DNA from: Pseudomonas borbori
GTDB lineage: Bacteria > Pseudomonadota > Gammaproteobacteria > Pseudomonadales > Pseudomonadaceae
Assembly (NCBI RefSeq): GCF_900115555.1
Contig: NZ_FOWX01000013.1
Coordinates: 62,001-126,000, forward strand
Reading direction: 5' to 3'
DNA length: 64,000 bases
Shown here: positions 36,166 to 46,159 of the stretch, piece by piece
Layout: each line of letters opens with the position of its first letter
How positions within the stretch are numbered: the first letter of the stretch is position 1
Made by a program: the position numbers and the translations under genes
The notes under the pieces: generated by a model
Told to the model about the DNA's origin: nothing
Seen by the model: only the letters and a program-made list of their open reading frames with translations
Databases searched by the model: none

Positions 36166-36969
36166 CTAACGCCCGTAGCGTTCGCGGCCCCACTCCAGCA
36201 TCGCCTGCAGCAGGTCGCGCAGCACCTCCTGGGTGGGCTCGGCGAGGTCTGCGCGATAGTCGAAGGGCACCTGCTCCTCCATGTAGGTGCACTGCGCCAG
36301 CTCCAGCTGCACGGCATGCACCTGGGCCTGCGGTTGGCCGTAGTGACGGGTGATGTGTCCGCCCTTGAAGCGCCCGTTGAGCACATGGCTGTAGTCCCGG
36401 GCGGCGGCGCAGACCGCCAGCAGGCGCTCGCTCAGTTGCGGGTCGCAACTGGCGCCGGCGTTGGTGCCCAGGTTGAAGTCCGGCAGCAGGCCGTCGAACA
36501 GGTGCGGCACGCAGGAGCGGATCGAGTGCGCATCGAACAGCAGCGCATAGCCGAACTCGGCCTTGAGCCGCGCCAGTTCGGCGGCCAGGGTCTGGTGGTA
36601 GGGCTGCCAGATCTCGGCGAGATAGCGCGCCCGTTCCTCGCGGGACGGCTCGCAGCCGGCGCGGTACAGCGGCTCGCCGGTGAACAGGGTCGCCGGGAAC
36701 AGGCCGGTGGTGGCGCTGGCGTAGAGCGGCGCGTCATCCTGCGGGCGGTTGAGGTCGATGACATAGCGCGAGTAGCAGGCCTCCAGGGTGCTGGCGCCCA
36801 GTTCATCGGCAAAGTCATAGAGCCGCGGGATATGCCAGTCGGTATCGCCGAGGCGCTTCGCCTCCTCGACCAGGCCCGCCTCCACTGCAGGCGTCAGCAG
36901 GATGCCGGGATGCGGCATGCTGATCAGCAGCGGCGTGCTGCCGCGCTTGAAACTCAATACGTTATCCAT
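36166..36969 (-). CDS. hutG: N-formylglutamate amidohydrolase (deformylase)
   Basis: Last step of the five-step histidine pathway: N-formylglutamate to glutamate and formate. The 267-residue protein shows [11 protein letters not shown] near the N terminus and the metal-binding region [15 protein letters not shown]. The ATG at 36969 ([10 protein letters not shown]) overlaps the end of hutI by 8 bp, so the start is well supported. It is the last gene of hutU-hutH-hutI-hutG. Confidence 0.95.
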   Translation of the reverse strand: MDNVLSFKRGSTPLLISMPHPGILLTPAVEAGLVEEAKRLGDTDWHIPRLYDFADELGASTLEACYSRYVIDLNRPQDDAPLYASATTGLFPATLFTGEPLYRAGCEPSREERARYLAEIWQPYHQTLAAELARLKAEFGYALLFDAHSIRSCVPHLFDGLLPDFNLGTNAGASCDPQLSERLLAVCAAARDYSHVLNGRFKGGHITRHYGQPQAQVHAVQLELAQCTYMEEQVPFDYRADLAEPTQEVLRDLLQAMLEWGRERYGR

Positions 36970-38170
36970 GGTCGACCTCCCGTGCATGGCGAATCACCCG
37001 TTTGGGCAAATCGCCGCCCAACCAATAGGCCAGCTCCGCCGGTCGCCGGATCTGCCAGGCGACGAAATCGGCGAGCTTGCCCACTTCAAGGCTACCGCGA
37101 CTGGCCGCCAGACCCAAGGCCTTGGCGGCGTTCAGGGTGACCCCGGCCAGGGCTTCTTCGGGGGTCAGGCGGAACGAGGTGCAGGCCATGTTGAGCATCA
37201 GGCGCAGCGACAGCGCCGGCGAGGTGCCGGGATTGAGATCGCTGGCAACCGCCATGGCCACGCCGTGCCGGCGCAGCAGCTCGATCGGCGGCAAGCGGGT
37301 TTCGCGCAGCAGGTAGAAGGCCCCCGGCAACAGCACCGCCACGCTGCCGGCCGCCGCCATGGCGATGACGTCGTCCTCGGTCATGTACTCCAGATGATCG
37401 GCCGACAACGCCTGGTAGCGCGCCGCCAGGCTGGAACCGTGCAGTGAAGACAGTTGCTCGGCGTGCAGCTTGACCGGCAAGCCCAGCGCCTGCGCGGCGA
37501 CGAACACCCGCTCGACCTGGGCCGGGGAGAAGCCTAGGTGTTCGCAGAAGGCGTCCACCGCATCCACCAGTCCCTCGGCCGCCAGCTCCGGCAGGATCTC
37601 GCGGCAGACCCGCTCGATATAGGCGTCGGCGCGGCCCGCAAACTCCGGCGGCACGGCATGGGCGGCCAGGCAGGTGGCACGCACGGTCAGCGGCAGCATG
37701 TCGCCGAGGAGGCGGATCACCCGCAGCATCTTGCGCTCGCTGGCCAGGTCCAGGCCATAACCGGACTTCACCTCCAGGGTGGTGACACCCTCGCGCAGCA
37801 GCTGCCGCGCACGCTGCAGCGCGCCGCTCAGCAACTCGCCCTCACTGGCCTCGCGGGTGGCGCGCACGGTGCTGGCGATGCCGCCGCCGTTTGCTGCGAT
37901 CTCGGCATAGCTGACGCCCTCGAGGCGCTGTTCGAACTCGCCGCTGCGATCGCCGCCGAACACCAGGTGGGTGTGGCAGTCGATCAACCCGGGGGTCAGC
38001 CAGGCGCCCTCGAGATCATGCCGCTCGGCGTAGTCGCCGGCGGGCAGCTCGGCCCGCGGGCCGATCCAGGCGATGTGCGCGCCCTCGGTGACCAGCGCGG
38101 CGTCCTCGATGATCGAGTAACGCCCGCCGGCCATGGTCGCGGCGTGGCAGTTGAACCAGAGAGATTGCAT
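36962..38170 (-). CDS. hutI: Imidazolonepropionase
   Basis: Amidohydrolase of 402 residues that hydrolyses imidazolonepropionate to formiminoglutamate. The metal-binding [11 protein letters not shown], the residues around LHAEQLSS, and the metal-binding Asp in [10 protein letters not shown] are visible. It lies 23 bp after hutH and overlaps hutG by 8 bp. Confidence 0.96.
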   Translation of the reverse strand: MQSLWFNCHAATMAGGRYSIIEDAALVTEGAHIAWIGPRAELPAGDYAERHDLEGAWLTPGLIDCHTHLVFGGDRSGEFEQRLEGVSYAEIAANGGGIASTVRATREASEGELLSGALQRARQLLREGVTTLEVKSGYGLDLASERKMLRVIRLLGDMLPLTVRATCLAAHAVPPEFAGRADAYIERVCREILPELAAEGLVDAVDAFCEHLGFSPAQVERVFVAAQALGLPVKLHAEQLSSLHGSSLAARYQALSADHLEYMTEDDVIAMAAAGSVAVLLPGAFYLLRETRLPPIELLRRHGVAMAVASDLNPGTSPALSLRLMLNMACTSFRLTPEEALAGVTLNAAKALGLAASRGSLEVGKLADFVAWQIRRPAELAYWLGGDLPKRVIRHAREVDHG

Positions 38171-38193
38171 AAGGGCTGTTCCTCCTCCGTTTC

Positions 38194-39729
38194 TCAGCCC
38201 TGCGACGGCAGCAACTGCGCCGGCAGCAGCGCACTCAGACAGCGCGAAGCCAGCAACTCGCTGGCCGCCTCGATATCCGGGGCGAAGAAGCGATCCTGCT
38301 CATAGTGGGCAACCCGCTCGCGCAGGGCGGCGCGGGCCTGCTCCAGTTTCGCCGAGGTCTTGCGCCCTTCGCGAAAGTCCAGGCCCTGGCAGGCGCCCAG
38401 CCACTCGACGGCGAGGATGCCGCGCACGTTGTCGGCCATCTCCCACAGGCGCTTGCCGGCGGCCGGCGCCATGGATACGTGGTCTTCCTGGTTGGCCGAG
38501 GTCGGCAGGCTGTCGACGCTGTGCGGATGGGCCAGCGCCTTGTTCTCGCTGGCCAGGGCGGCAGCGGTGACCTGGGCGATCATGAAGCCGGAGTTGACCC
38601 CGCCATTGGCCACCAGGAACGGCGGCAACTGCGACATGTGCTTGTCCATCATCAGCGAGATGCGCCGTTCGGAGAGCGCGCCGATCTCGGCGATGGCCAG
38701 GGCCAGGTTGTCGGCGGCCATGGCCACCGGCTCGGCGTGGAAGTTGCCGCCGGAGATCACGTCGCCCTCGGCGGCGAACACCAGCGGGTTGTCCGATACC
38801 GCGTTGGCCTCGACCCGCAGCACCTCGGCGACATGGCGCATCTGGGTGAGGCAGGCGCCCATCACCTGGGGCTGGCAACGCAGCGAGTAGGGATCCTGCA
38901 CCTTGTCGCACTTTTCATGGGAGCGGGAAATCTCGCTGCTGGCGGTGAGCAGGTCGCGGTAGGCGGCCGCTGCATCGATCTGCCCGCGCTGGCCACGGGC
39001 GGCATGGATGCGTGCGTCGAAGGGCGAGCGCGAGCCGAGCATGGCCTCGACACTGAGGCTGCCGCAGACCAGCGCCGCGGCGTACAGATCCTCGGCGGCG
39101 AACAGGCCGCGCAGGGCATAGGCGGTGGACACCTGGGTGCCGTTGAGCAGCGCCAGGCCTTCCTTGGCCGCCAGGGTCAGCGGTTCGAGGCCGGCGATCG
39201 CCAGCGCCTCGCGCGCCGGCAGCCACTCGCCGCGATAGCGCGCCTGGCCCTCGCCGAGCAGCACCAGCGACATGTGCGCCAGCGGTGCCAGGTCGCCGGA
39301 GGCGCCGACCGAACCCTTGAGCGGGATGTGCGGGTAGACCTCGGCGTTGAGCAGGGCGAGCAGCGCATCGATCACCTTGCGGCGGATGCCGGAGAAGCCG
39401 CGGGCCAGGCTGTTGATCTTGAGCAGCATGATCAGGCGCACCAGGCCATCGTCGAGCGGCTGGCCGACGCCGGCCGCGTGCGACAGCACCAGCGAGCGCT
39501 GCAGGTTCTGCAGATCCCCACTGGCAATGCGGGTCGAAGCCAGCAGGCCGAAACCGGTGTTGATGCCGTAGGCGGTGCGGTTCTCGGCGAGGATCTGCTC
39601 GACGCAGGCGACGCTGGCCTCGATGGCCGCGGCGGCGCTCTCGTCCAGGCTGACGCTCACTGCGCCCTGGTGGACCTGGCGCAGTTGGGCCAGGCTCAGT
39701 TGGCCGGGCAGAATATTCAAGGTGTTCAT
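38194..39729 (-). CDS. hutH: Histidine ammonia-lyase
   Basis: First step of histidine breakdown: non-oxidative deamination to urocanate. The 511-residue protein has the Ala143-Ser144-Gly145 triad, in [15 protein letters not shown], which cyclises to the MIO cofactor. The tyrosine-bearing segment [11 protein letters not shown] and the NQEDHVSM block are also intact. It begins 2 bp after hutU ends. Only one hutH is present in this cluster. Confidence 0.97.
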   Translation of the reverse strand: MNTLNILPGQLSLAQLRQVHQGAVSVSLDESAAAAIEASVACVEQILAENRTAYGINTGFGLLASTRIASGDLQNLQRSLVLSHAAGVGQPLDDGLVRLIMLLKINSLARGFSGIRRKVIDALLALLNAEVYPHIPLKGSVGASGDLAPLAHMSLVLLGEGQARYRGEWLPAREALAIAGLEPLTLAAKEGLALLNGTQVSTAYALRGLFAAEDLYAAALVCGSLSVEAMLGSRSPFDARIHAARGQRGQIDAAAAYRDLLTASSEISRSHEKCDKVQDPYSLRCQPQVMGACLTQMRHVAEVLRVEANAVSDNPLVFAAEGDVISGGNFHAEPVAMAADNLALAIAEIGALSERRISLMMDKHMSQLPPFLVANGGVNSGFMIAQVTAAALASENKALAHPHSVDSLPTSANQEDHVSMAPAAGKRLWEMADNVRGILAVEWLGACQGLDFREGRKTSAKLEQARAALRERVAHYEQDRFFAPDIEAASELLASRCLSALLPAQLLPSQG

Positions 39730-39731
39730 GT

Positions 39732-41408
39732 TCAGAGTCCTTTAATCATCGGCAGGTTGAGGCCCTGCTCGTGGGCGCAATCGATGGCGATCTGGTAACC
39801 GGCGTCGGCGTGACGCATCACCCCGGTGGCCGGATCGTTGTTCAATACATTGGCGATGCGCGCGGCGGCCTCATCCGTGCCGTCGCAGACCACGACCATC
39901 CCGGAATGCTGGGAGAAGCCCATGCCGACCCCGCCGCCGTGGTGCAGCGAGACCCAGGTGGCGCCGCTGGCGGTGTTCAGCAGGGCGTTGAGCAGCGGCC
40001 AGTCGGACACCGCATCGGAACCGTCGGCCATCGCCTCAGTCTCGCGGTTGGGGCTGGCCACCGAGCCGGAGTCCAGGTGATCGCGGCCGATCACGATCGG
40101 CGCGCTCAATTCGCCACTGCGCACCATCTCGTTGAACGCCAGGCCGAGCTTGGCGCGCTGGCCCAGGCCGACCCAGCAGATCCGCGCCGGCAGGCCCTGG
40201 AAGGCGATGCGCTCACGGGCCATGTCCAGCCAGTGGTGCAGATGGGCGTCGTCCGCGATCAGCTCTTTGACCTTGGCGTCGGTCTTGTAGATGTCCTGCG
40301 GATCGCCGGACAAGGCGGCCCAGCGGAACGGGCCGATGCCGCGGCAGAACAGCGGACGGATATAGGCCGGGACGAAGCCGGGGAAGTCGAAGGCGTTGCT
40401 CACGCCCTCCTCCAGCGCCATCTGGCGGATGTTGTTGCCGTAGTCGAAGGTCGGCACGCCGAGCTGCTGGAAATCGAGCATGGCGCGCACGTGCACGGCC
40501 ATCGACTGCTTGGCCGCCTTGACCACCGCCGCCGGCTCGCTCTGGGCGCGCTCGCGGTACTCGTCCCAGCTCCAGCCGATCGGCAGGTAGCCGTTGAGCG
40601 GGTCGTGGGCGCTGGTCTGGTCGGTGACCAGGTCCGGGCGCACGCCACGGCGCACCAGTTCGGGGAGGATCTCGGCGGCGTTGCCGCACAGGGCGATGGA
40701 GATCGCCTTGCCCTCGGCGCAATATTTCTCGAGGCGCGCCAGGGCGTCGTCCAGATCCTTGGCCTGCTCGTCGACGTAGCGGGTCTTCAGGCGAAAGTCG
40801 ATGCGGCTCTGCTGGCACTCGATGTTCAGCGAGCAGGCGCCGGCCAGGGTCGCGGCCAGGGGCTGCGCGCCACCCATGCCGCCGAGGCCGGCGGTCAGTA
40901 CCCAGCGGCCCTTGAGGTCGCCGGCGTAATGCTGACGGCCAGCCTCGACGAAGGTTTCATAGGTGCCCTGGACGATGCCCTGGCTGCCGATGTAGATCCA
41001 GCTGCCGGCGGTCATCTGGCCGTACATGGCCAGGCCCTTGGCATCCAGTTCGTTAAAGTGCTCCCAGGTCGCCCAGTGCGGCACCAGATTGGAGTTGGCG
41101 ATCAGCACCCGCGGCGCGTTGCCGTGGGTCCTGAACACGCCGACCGGCTTGCCGGATTGCACCAGCAGGGTCTCGTCGTCGTTCAGCTTGGTCAGGCACT
41201 CGACGATCTTGTCGTAGCACTCCCAATTGCGCGCGGCGCGGCCGATGCCGCCATACACCACCAACTCCTTGGGGTTCTCGGCCACTTCCGGGTCGAGGTT
41301 GTTCATCAGCATGCGCAGCGGCGCTTCGGTCAGCCAGCTCTTGGCGGTCAACTGATTGCCGCGCGGGGCGCGGATTTCGATGTCGCGAAAACGGGTCGGG
41401 TTGCTCAC
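39732..41408 (-). CDS. hutU: Urocanate hydratase
   Basis: Second step: hydration of urocanate to imidazolonepropionate with tightly bound NAD+. The 558-residue protein carries the NAD-binding glycines of [14 protein letters not shown] and the family signature [14 protein letters not shown]. It is the first gene of the catabolic operon. The promoter region at 41409-41695 contains a sigma-54-type site and a HutC palindrome. Confidence 0.97.
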   Translation of the reverse strand: MSNPTRFRDIEIRAPRGNQLTAKSWLTEAPLRMLMNNLDPEVAENPKELVVYGGIGRAARNWECYDKIVECLTKLNDDETLLVQSGKPVGVFRTHGNAPRVLIANSNLVPHWATWEHFNELDAKGLAMYGQMTAGSWIYIGSQGIVQGTYETFVEAGRQHYAGDLKGRWVLTAGLGGMGGAQPLAATLAGACSLNIECQQSRIDFRLKTRYVDEQAKDLDDALARLEKYCAEGKAISIALCGNAAEILPELVRRGVRPDLVTDQTSAHDPLNGYLPIGWSWDEYRERAQSEPAAVVKAAKQSMAVHVRAMLDFQQLGVPTFDYGNNIRQMALEEGVSNAFDFPGFVPAYIRPLFCRGIGPFRWAALSGDPQDIYKTDAKVKELIADDAHLHHWLDMARERIAFQGLPARICWVGLGQRAKLGLAFNEMVRSGELSAPIVIGRDHLDSGSVASPNRETEAMADGSDAVSDWPLLNALLNTASGATWVSLHHGGGVGMGFSQHSGMVVVCDGTDEAAARIANVLNNDPATGVMRHADAGYQIAIDCAHEQGLNLPMIKGL

Positions 41409-41486
41409 AAGAAATCCTCCAGGGAAAGATCGCCGTCAGCCTGGCTATTGTTACGCGCTACGGCTGGGCATGCGCAGATCTAAACA

Positions 41487-41522
41487 TGTATATACAGGTA
41501 AGATCAAGCAAGAATATCACCG
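41487..41522 (-). promoter_or_regulatory. hutU promoter: sigma-54 site plus HutC operator
   Basis: On the leftward strand CGGTGATATTCTTGCT (41507-41522) has GG and GC 10 bp apart and a perfect TTGCT -12 block. The palindrome TGTATATACA (41487-41496) lies right at the predicted start of transcription and recurs at 43091 before hutF. A repressor bound there would block a sigma-54 open complex. Sigma-54/CbrB control of hutU is known in P. fluorescens. Confidence 0.7.
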
Positions 41523-41695
41523 TCCCATCGACAGCAGACCCATTGCATTCTGTAAGGATAGTTCCAGGCCCGTTGCAGCCATTGCGCGCACCCAGCCCAG
41601 CCATCGATGCTGGCAAGCGGGCCACAGGCTGGAACGGCAGCGAGCACGGCCGGCCGATCGGAAGAGCGGCGAGCGCATGACCTGGACAGAGGAAT

Positions 41696-42286
41696 TTAGC
41701 GCGGGGTCAGTTCGATCAGGCAACAGTGGCCGGCATCCGCACCCCGCAACTGCAGCTCGGCCAGCTCGGCGTCCCGCTCGATGCGCAGGCAGTCGTAACG
41801 CTCCAGGCGTGCAGCGCCGCCCTCATCGAGGCGCACTTCGAGCGCCTGCGCGGCGCTGAACACCAGCACGACAGGCGCCGAACTGAACAGCCGCTGCGGC
41901 CGCTCCAGGGCCAGCCACTGCAGGCGCGCCGCATAGCGCTGCGGCGCATAGATCAGATTGAAATCGCGAATGGCGCCACCGAGCAGCTGGCACTCGACTC
42001 GACTGTTGCCGGAAAAGGCGAAGGGATCGAACGGCAACAAGGGCCGCGAGAGCGCGCCGTCGACCTGCAACTGCATGCCGTCGCCTTCCAGCACGCCGAT
42101 GATGCGCTGGTAGCCGGTGAACGCGGAGAAGCCACCCGACTCGCCGATATCGGCGATCGACAGGCGCCAGCCGAAGCCGTCCAGGCCTTCGCCTTGGTCA
42201 CGGGCGATTTCCAGGGTACTGCCCGCGCCGTTCTTCCACGGCATGCGCGGGTAGTCGGCCGCGCGCAGGATCTGTATCCGCCTCAT
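41696..42286 (-). CDS. hutD: HutD-family protein (cupin-like, histidine utilisation)
   Basis: Cupin-fold protein of 196 residues that in P. fluorescens limits hut expression, possibly by binding formylglutamate. The diagnostic N terminus RRIQILRAADYPRMPWKNGAGSTLEI-type block includes MPWKNGAG. The ATG at 42286 overlaps the hutC stop by 4 bp; the longer open frame upstream has no homology. It forms hutC-hutD with its own terminator not seen. Confidence 0.9.
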   Translation of the reverse strand: MRRIQILRAADYPRMPWKNGAGSTLEIARDQGEGLDGFGWRLSIADIGESGGFSAFTGYQRIIGVLEGDGMQLQVDGALSRPLLPFDPFAFSGNSRVECQLLGGAIRDFNLIYAPQRYAARLQWLALERPQRLFSSAPVVLVFSAAQALEVRLDEGGAARLERYDCLRIERDAELAELQLRGADAGHCCLIELTPR

Positions 42287-43035
42287 GAGCTGAAACGCCC
42301 CTCCAGACGATGGCGCGAGCCGGGATGCAGCAGGCGCGCCGAGGTCACGGCCTGCGACCCCGACCAGGTGCGCCGGCGGATCAGCAGGCAGGGCTCGCCG
42401 CGCTCGATCTGCAACAGGCGGCATTCTTCGGCATCGGCGAGGATCGCCTCGACCACATGCTCGCCCTCGGTCAGCGGCGCGACCCGCGACAGGTAGGCAT
42501 AGGGGGTCAGCTGGGTGAAGTCCTGCTTGAGGTAATCCGGCGCCACCGCCGCATTGACGTAGCGGTCCTCGAGCTGCACCGGCACCTCGTTCTCGTAATG
42601 CACGATCAACGAATGGAAGACCTTCTGCCCTTCGCGCAGATCCAGCGCCATGGCCCGCTCCGGGTTGGCCAACTCCTCGCCCAGGCGAATCAGCTTGCTC
42701 TGATGCCGATGACCGCGGGCAGCGATCTCGTCGGCAATGTTGTTCACCGCGAACAGCGCCGAACGGCCCTTGGGCTCGGCGACGAAGGTGCCCACCCCCT
42801 GCATGCGCAGCAGCAGACCGTCATTGGTCAGCTCGCGCAGGGCGCGGTTGATGGTCATGCGGCTGAAGCCCAGCTGCTCCACCAGCTCGCTTTCCGAGGG
42901 CACCCGGTGATGCGCCGGCCAGGCGCCACTGTGGATCTGCTGGACGATCATCTGCTTGACCTGGGCATATAGCGGCGCCGGCGCCTCACTGAGCTGAGCG
43001 GCAAGCGCGGATGGCTTCGAGAATGCTTTTGTCAT
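42283..43035 (-). CDS. hutC: Histidine utilisation repressor HutC (GntR family)
   Basis: Repressor of the hut genes, induced by urocanate. The 250-residue protein has an N-terminal GntR winged helix (RVPSESELVEQLGFSRMTINR) and a C-terminal UTRA ligand domain (residues 100-240). The ATG at 43035 gives the family N terminus. The gene is divergent from hutF; the shared 93-bp gap contains the TGTATATACA operator. Confidence 0.95.
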   Translation of the reverse strand: MTKAFSKPSALAAQLSEAPAPLYAQVKQMIVQQIHSGAWPAHHRVPSESELVEQLGFSRMTINRALRELTNDGLLLRMQGVGTFVAEPKGRSALFAVNNIADEIAARGHRHQSKLIRLGEELANPERAMALDLREGQKVFHSLIVHYENEVPVQLEDRYVNAAVAPDYLKQDFTQLTPYAYLSRVAPLTEGEHVVEAILADAEECRLLQIERGEPCLLIRRRTWSGSQAVTSARLLHPGSRHRLEGRFSS

Positions 43036-43084
43036 GTATTTCCCCTTGTCGCCTGACCGGCAGTTTACCCGCGCCACAAACACC

Positions 43085-43100
43085 TGTATATGTATATACA
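43085..43100. promoter_or_regulatory. HutC operator between hutC and hutF
   Basis: TGTATATGTATATACA includes the palindrome TGTATATACA (43091-43100), identical to the one at the hutU promoter. It is positioned to control both divergent genes. Confidence 0.75.
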
Positions 43101-43128
43101 AATAAATACCAGCAGCTGGATACGCATT

Positions 43129-44493
43129 ATGCCCGCATTCTTCGCCCCCCGCGCCCTGCTCGCCCACGGCTGGGCACACAACGTCCGCCTGGAAGTCAGC
43201 GCCTCCGGCAGCCTGGAAAGCATCAGCGTCGACGGCTCGGACGCCGGCGCCGAGCGCCTGCGCGGCCCGCTGCTGCCGGGCATGCCCAACCTGCATTCGC
43301 ACGCCTTCCAGCGCGCCATGGCCGGCCTCGCCGAAGTGGCCGGCAACCCCAACGACAGCTTCTGGACCTGGCGCGAACTGATGTACCGCCTGGTCGGCCA
43401 GCTCAGCCCCGAACAGATCGAGGTCATCGCCCGCCAGCTGTATATCGAGATGCTCAAGGCCGGCTACACCTCGGTCGCCGAATTCCACTATGTGCACCAT
43501 GACCCGCAGGGCCAGGCCTATGCCGATCCGGCCGAACTGGCCCTGCGCATCAGCCAGGCCGCCCTGGATGCCGGCATCGGCCTGACCCTGCTGCCGGTGC
43601 TCTACAGCCATTCCGGCTTCGGCGGTCAGCCGGCAAATCAGGGGCAGCGTCGCTTCATTCACAGCAGCGACAGCTACCTGGCCCTGCAGCAGCGCCTGCA
43701 GCCACTGCTCGAACAGCGCCCGGCGCAGCGCCTGGGCCTGTGTTTTCATTCGCTGCGCGCGGTCACCCCGCAACAGATCGAGACGGTGCTAGCCGCCGCC
43801 GACAGCGACAGCCCGATCCATATCCATATCGCCGAACAGCAGAAGGAAGTCGACGACTGCCTGGCCTGGAGCGGCCGCCGCCCCCTGCAATGGCTGTACG
43901 AGCACGCGCCGGTGGATCAACGCTGGTGCCTGGTGCACGCCACCCATGCGCAGGCCGACGAAGTCAGCCTGATGGCGCGCAGTGGCGCCGTAGCCGGGCT
44001 GTGCCCGAGTACCGAGGCCAACCTCGGTGACGGCATCTTCCCGGCGGTGGATTTCCTCGCCCAGGGCGGGCGCCTGGGCATCGGTTCGGACAGCCACGTC
44101 TCGGTCAACATGGCCGAAGAGCTGCGCTGGCTGGAATACGGCCAACGCCTGCGCGACCAGCGCCGCAACCGGCTCTACCGCAGCGATCAGCCGCTGATCG
44201 GCCGCAGCCTGTACGACGCGGCCCTGAGCGGCGGCGCCCAGGCGCTCGGCCAGTCGGTGGGGGTGCTGGCGCTCGGCAAGCGCGCCGACTGGCTGGTGCT
44301 CGATGGCGACGACCCTTACATCGCCACGGCCAGCGACGATGCCCTGCTGGGCCGCTGGCTGTTCGCCGGCAGCGAGCGACAGATCCGCGATGTCATGGTC
44401 GGCGGGCGCTGGGTGGTGCGTGACCGCCAGCATGCCGGAGAGCTGGAAAGCGCCCAGGCCTTCGCCCGGGTGCTGCGCGAACTGCTCGGTTAA
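43129..44493 (+). CDS. hutF: Formimidoylglutamate deiminase
   Basis: Amidohydrolase of 454 residues that converts formiminoglutamate to N-formylglutamate and ammonia. Together with hutG this defines the five-step Pseudomonas route. Zinc-site residues are visible in NLHSHAFQR, in HIHIAEQ, and in IGSDSHVSVN. ATG 43129 (MPAFFAPRALL) was chosen over an upstream in-frame ATG in the operator. It is divergent from hutC. Confidence 0.96.
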   Translation: MPAFFAPRALLAHGWAHNVRLEVSASGSLESISVDGSDAGAERLRGPLLPGMPNLHSHAFQRAMAGLAEVAGNPNDSFWTWRELMYRLVGQLSPEQIEVIARQLYIEMLKAGYTSVAEFHYVHHDPQGQAYADPAELALRISQAALDAGIGLTLLPVLYSHSGFGGQPANQGQRRFIHSSDSYLALQQRLQPLLEQRPAQRLGLCFHSLRAVTPQQIETVLAAADSDSPIHIHIAEQQKEVDDCLAWSGRRPLQWLYEHAPVDQRWCLVHATHAQADEVSLMARSGAVAGLCPSTEANLGDGIFPAVDFLAQGGRLGIGSDSHVSVNMAEELRWLEYGQRLRDQRRNRLYRSDQPLIGRSLYDAALSGGAQALGQSVGVLALGKRADWLVLDGDDPYIATASDDALLGRWLFAGSERQIRDVMVGGRWVVRDRQHAGELESAQAFARVLRELLG

Positions 44494-44542
44494 CCGCATC
44501 AGCAACCTGGCAGCGACGTTGGTCCGCGCACACGCCAACCCC

Positions 44543-44619
44543 GTAGCCCAGATAAGCGCCAGCGCAATCCGGGAGCGGCTTTTCAGGCGCCAGACTTCCC
44601 CCGGATTGCATCCGGGCTA
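44543..44619. repeat. REP-like inverted repeat with CCGGATTGC arms
   Basis: GTAGCCCAGATAAGCGCCAG, continuing CGCAATCCGGG (44543-44573), faces CCCGGATTGCATCCGGGCTA (44600-44619). The pair resembles the GTAGCCCGGATGCAATCCGGG repeats of pseudomonads. A single related fragment lies at 28850-28866. Confidence 0.7.
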
Positions 44620-44670
44620 AAAAACGCTCTTTGGGTTTAAGTGAACGGCATTGCCCTGGCGGGGCATATT

Positions 44671-45231
44671 TCAGGGAGGGGGCAGTTTGTCGTCTGGCGT
44701 GCGCCAGATCAGCGCATCGGTGTCGTAGCCTTGGCCACGCGCGACTTCCAGCAACTTGTCGAGCAGGGCCGGCGCTACGTGCGGGGTACGCGCCAGCAAC
44801 CACAGGTAGTCGCGGTTCGGGTGGCCGACCAGCGCAGTCTGGTAATCGTCATCCAAATAAAGCACCCAATACTCGCCCTTGGCGACGCCCGGCAGCAGGC
44901 GGCTGAACCAGTTATCGAAGCGCACCCACAGCTTGTCAGTCTTGCCCGCCAGCTGCGGCACGGCCTGCCCCTTGGCCTCCTGCCACTCACCCTCGAGGGT
45001 GCGACAACGATTGGTCACCTCGACACGGCTATCGTCCTGCAGATCATAACGCGCCTCGGATTGCGCGCAGTTTCGCTGGAAGAACATCGGCAGTCGCGCC
45101 AGCTCGTACCAGGTGCCCTGATAACGCTGCAGATCGACCTGGTCGACGGTTGTCGGCGGCACTACCCCGGTACCGGAGTTGGCGCAACCTGCCAGCACTG
45201 CAACGGCTAACAGCCCCGCAAATACACGCAT
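44671..45231 (-). CDS. blc: Outer-membrane lipocalin lipoprotein
   Basis: Bacterial lipocalin of 186 residues. The signal peptide has the lipobox LAGC. The mature domain carries the GxW motif in YQGTWYELARLP and the conserved C-terminal LLARTPHVAPALLDKLLEVA segment. Blc-type lipocalins bind fatty acids or lysophospholipids and support envelope integrity. The start is ATG 45231 with AAGGAG five bases upstream, preferred to GTG 45237. A small lipoprotein gene precedes it by 9 bp. Confidence 0.93.
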   Translation of the reverse strand: MRVFAGLLAVAVLAGCANSGTGVVPPTTVDQVDLQRYQGTWYELARLPMFFQRNCAQSEARYDLQDDSRVEVTNRCRTLEGEWQEAKGQAVPQLAGKTDKLWVRFDNWFSRLLPGVAKGEYWVLYLDDDYQTALVGHPNRDYLWLLARTPHVAPALLDKLLEVARGQGYDTDALIWRTPDDKLPPP

Positions 45232-45240
45232 TGCCACTCC

Positions 45241-45495
45241 TTACTTCAGACCCTTGCCCGAGAACATCACCACCTGGTCGCCGGCGTACTGCACGCTGAT
45301 GAAACTCTGCTCGTCGCCCCAGGTGCAGCTGGTGATGCCCAAGGCGCCCGCGCACTCGCTGGGCGCGCCGAGCAACTGTTCGACCTCTGGCTTGCTCATC
45401 CCGGCCCTGAGCTTGGAATAATTGTCCTGATTGACCTTGCTGCAGGCAGCCAGCAGCAGACAACACAACAGCACGGCGAAATAGCGCAACGACAT
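45241..45495 (-). CDS. Small BamE/SmpA-like lipoprotein (DUF3862-type)
   Basis: Exported lipoprotein of 84 residues with lipobox LAAC (Cys18). The mature part (DNYSKLRAGMSKPEVEQLLG and CTWGDEQSFISVQYAG) fits the small BamE-like alpha-beta fold. It is probably co-transcribed with blc. Its specific job is unknown. Confidence 0.8.
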   Translation of the reverse strand: MSLRYFAVLLCCLLLAACSKVNQDNYSKLRAGMSKPEVEQLLGAPSECAGALGITSCTWGDEQSFISVQYAGDQVVMFSGKGLK

Positions 45496-45553
45496 GGCGC
45501 GGGCTCCAGAATTGAAAGGGGGAACAAACTAGCAGCAGTTGCCCGATTGGACG

Positions 45554-46156
45554 TCAGAAACGCGAGCCGGGTTCCTGCAGGAAGGCCAACTCTTGCGCGG
45601 TCGAGGGCCGACCAAGCGCGGCATTGCGATGGGGAAAGCGCGCGAACCGGGCAATCACCTGGCGATGCCGCTCGGCGTAGTCCAGGTAATTGGCAAACAG
45701 GGGTTTTTCGCTGTCCGCGGCGACGGACAACAGGCGGGTGAAGCGGCGCACCGCCTCGTCCTGCAGGAGCAGATCCTCGGCGTGCTCCAGCACCAGGTAA
45801 ATGAACACCCGCTGCAGCGGCGTCAGCGCCTCTTCCCGTTCCTCGTCCAGCCCGGCGAGCACCAGTTGCCGGGCTCGCTCGTCACCGGCGAAGGCCCGCG
45901 GGCTGTCGCGAAAAATCATCCGCGGCAACTGGTCCAGCAGCAGGATCAGCGCCAGCCAGCCGTGCGGCGAATCCGTCCAGGCATCCAGCTCGCCGGCCAG
46001 CGCCTGCGCCACCAGCCCGCCAAAGCGCTCACGCGCCTCGGCATCCTGGCTGTCCTGCTTGCCAAACCACAGCGCGGAACGCGCCGCAGCCACCTCGGCA
46101 GCCGTTGTCCCGCTACCGAACCACCAGTCGAGCAAGGGCTGCCACGGTTTGTTCAT
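45554..46156 (-). CDS. DUF924 family protein
   Basis: Predicted cytoplasmic alpha-helical protein of 200 residues. It carries the DUF924 signatures LLLDQLPRMIFRDSPRAF in the middle and YAERHRQVIARFARFPHRNA near the C terminus. These helices have a TPR-like pattern. The function is unknown. It begins 3 bp after the fbp stop and is probably in the same transcript. Confidence 0.85.
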   Translation of the reverse strand: MNKPWQPLLDWWFGSGTTAAEVAAARSALWFGKQDSQDAEARERFGGLVAQALAGELDAWTDSPHGWLALILLLDQLPRMIFRDSPRAFAGDERARQLVLAGLDEEREEALTPLQRVFIYLVLEHAEDLLLQDEAVRRFTRLLSVAADSEKPLFANYLDYAERHRQVIARFARFPHRNAALGRPSTAQELAFLQEPGSRF

Positions 46157-46159
46157 GGC

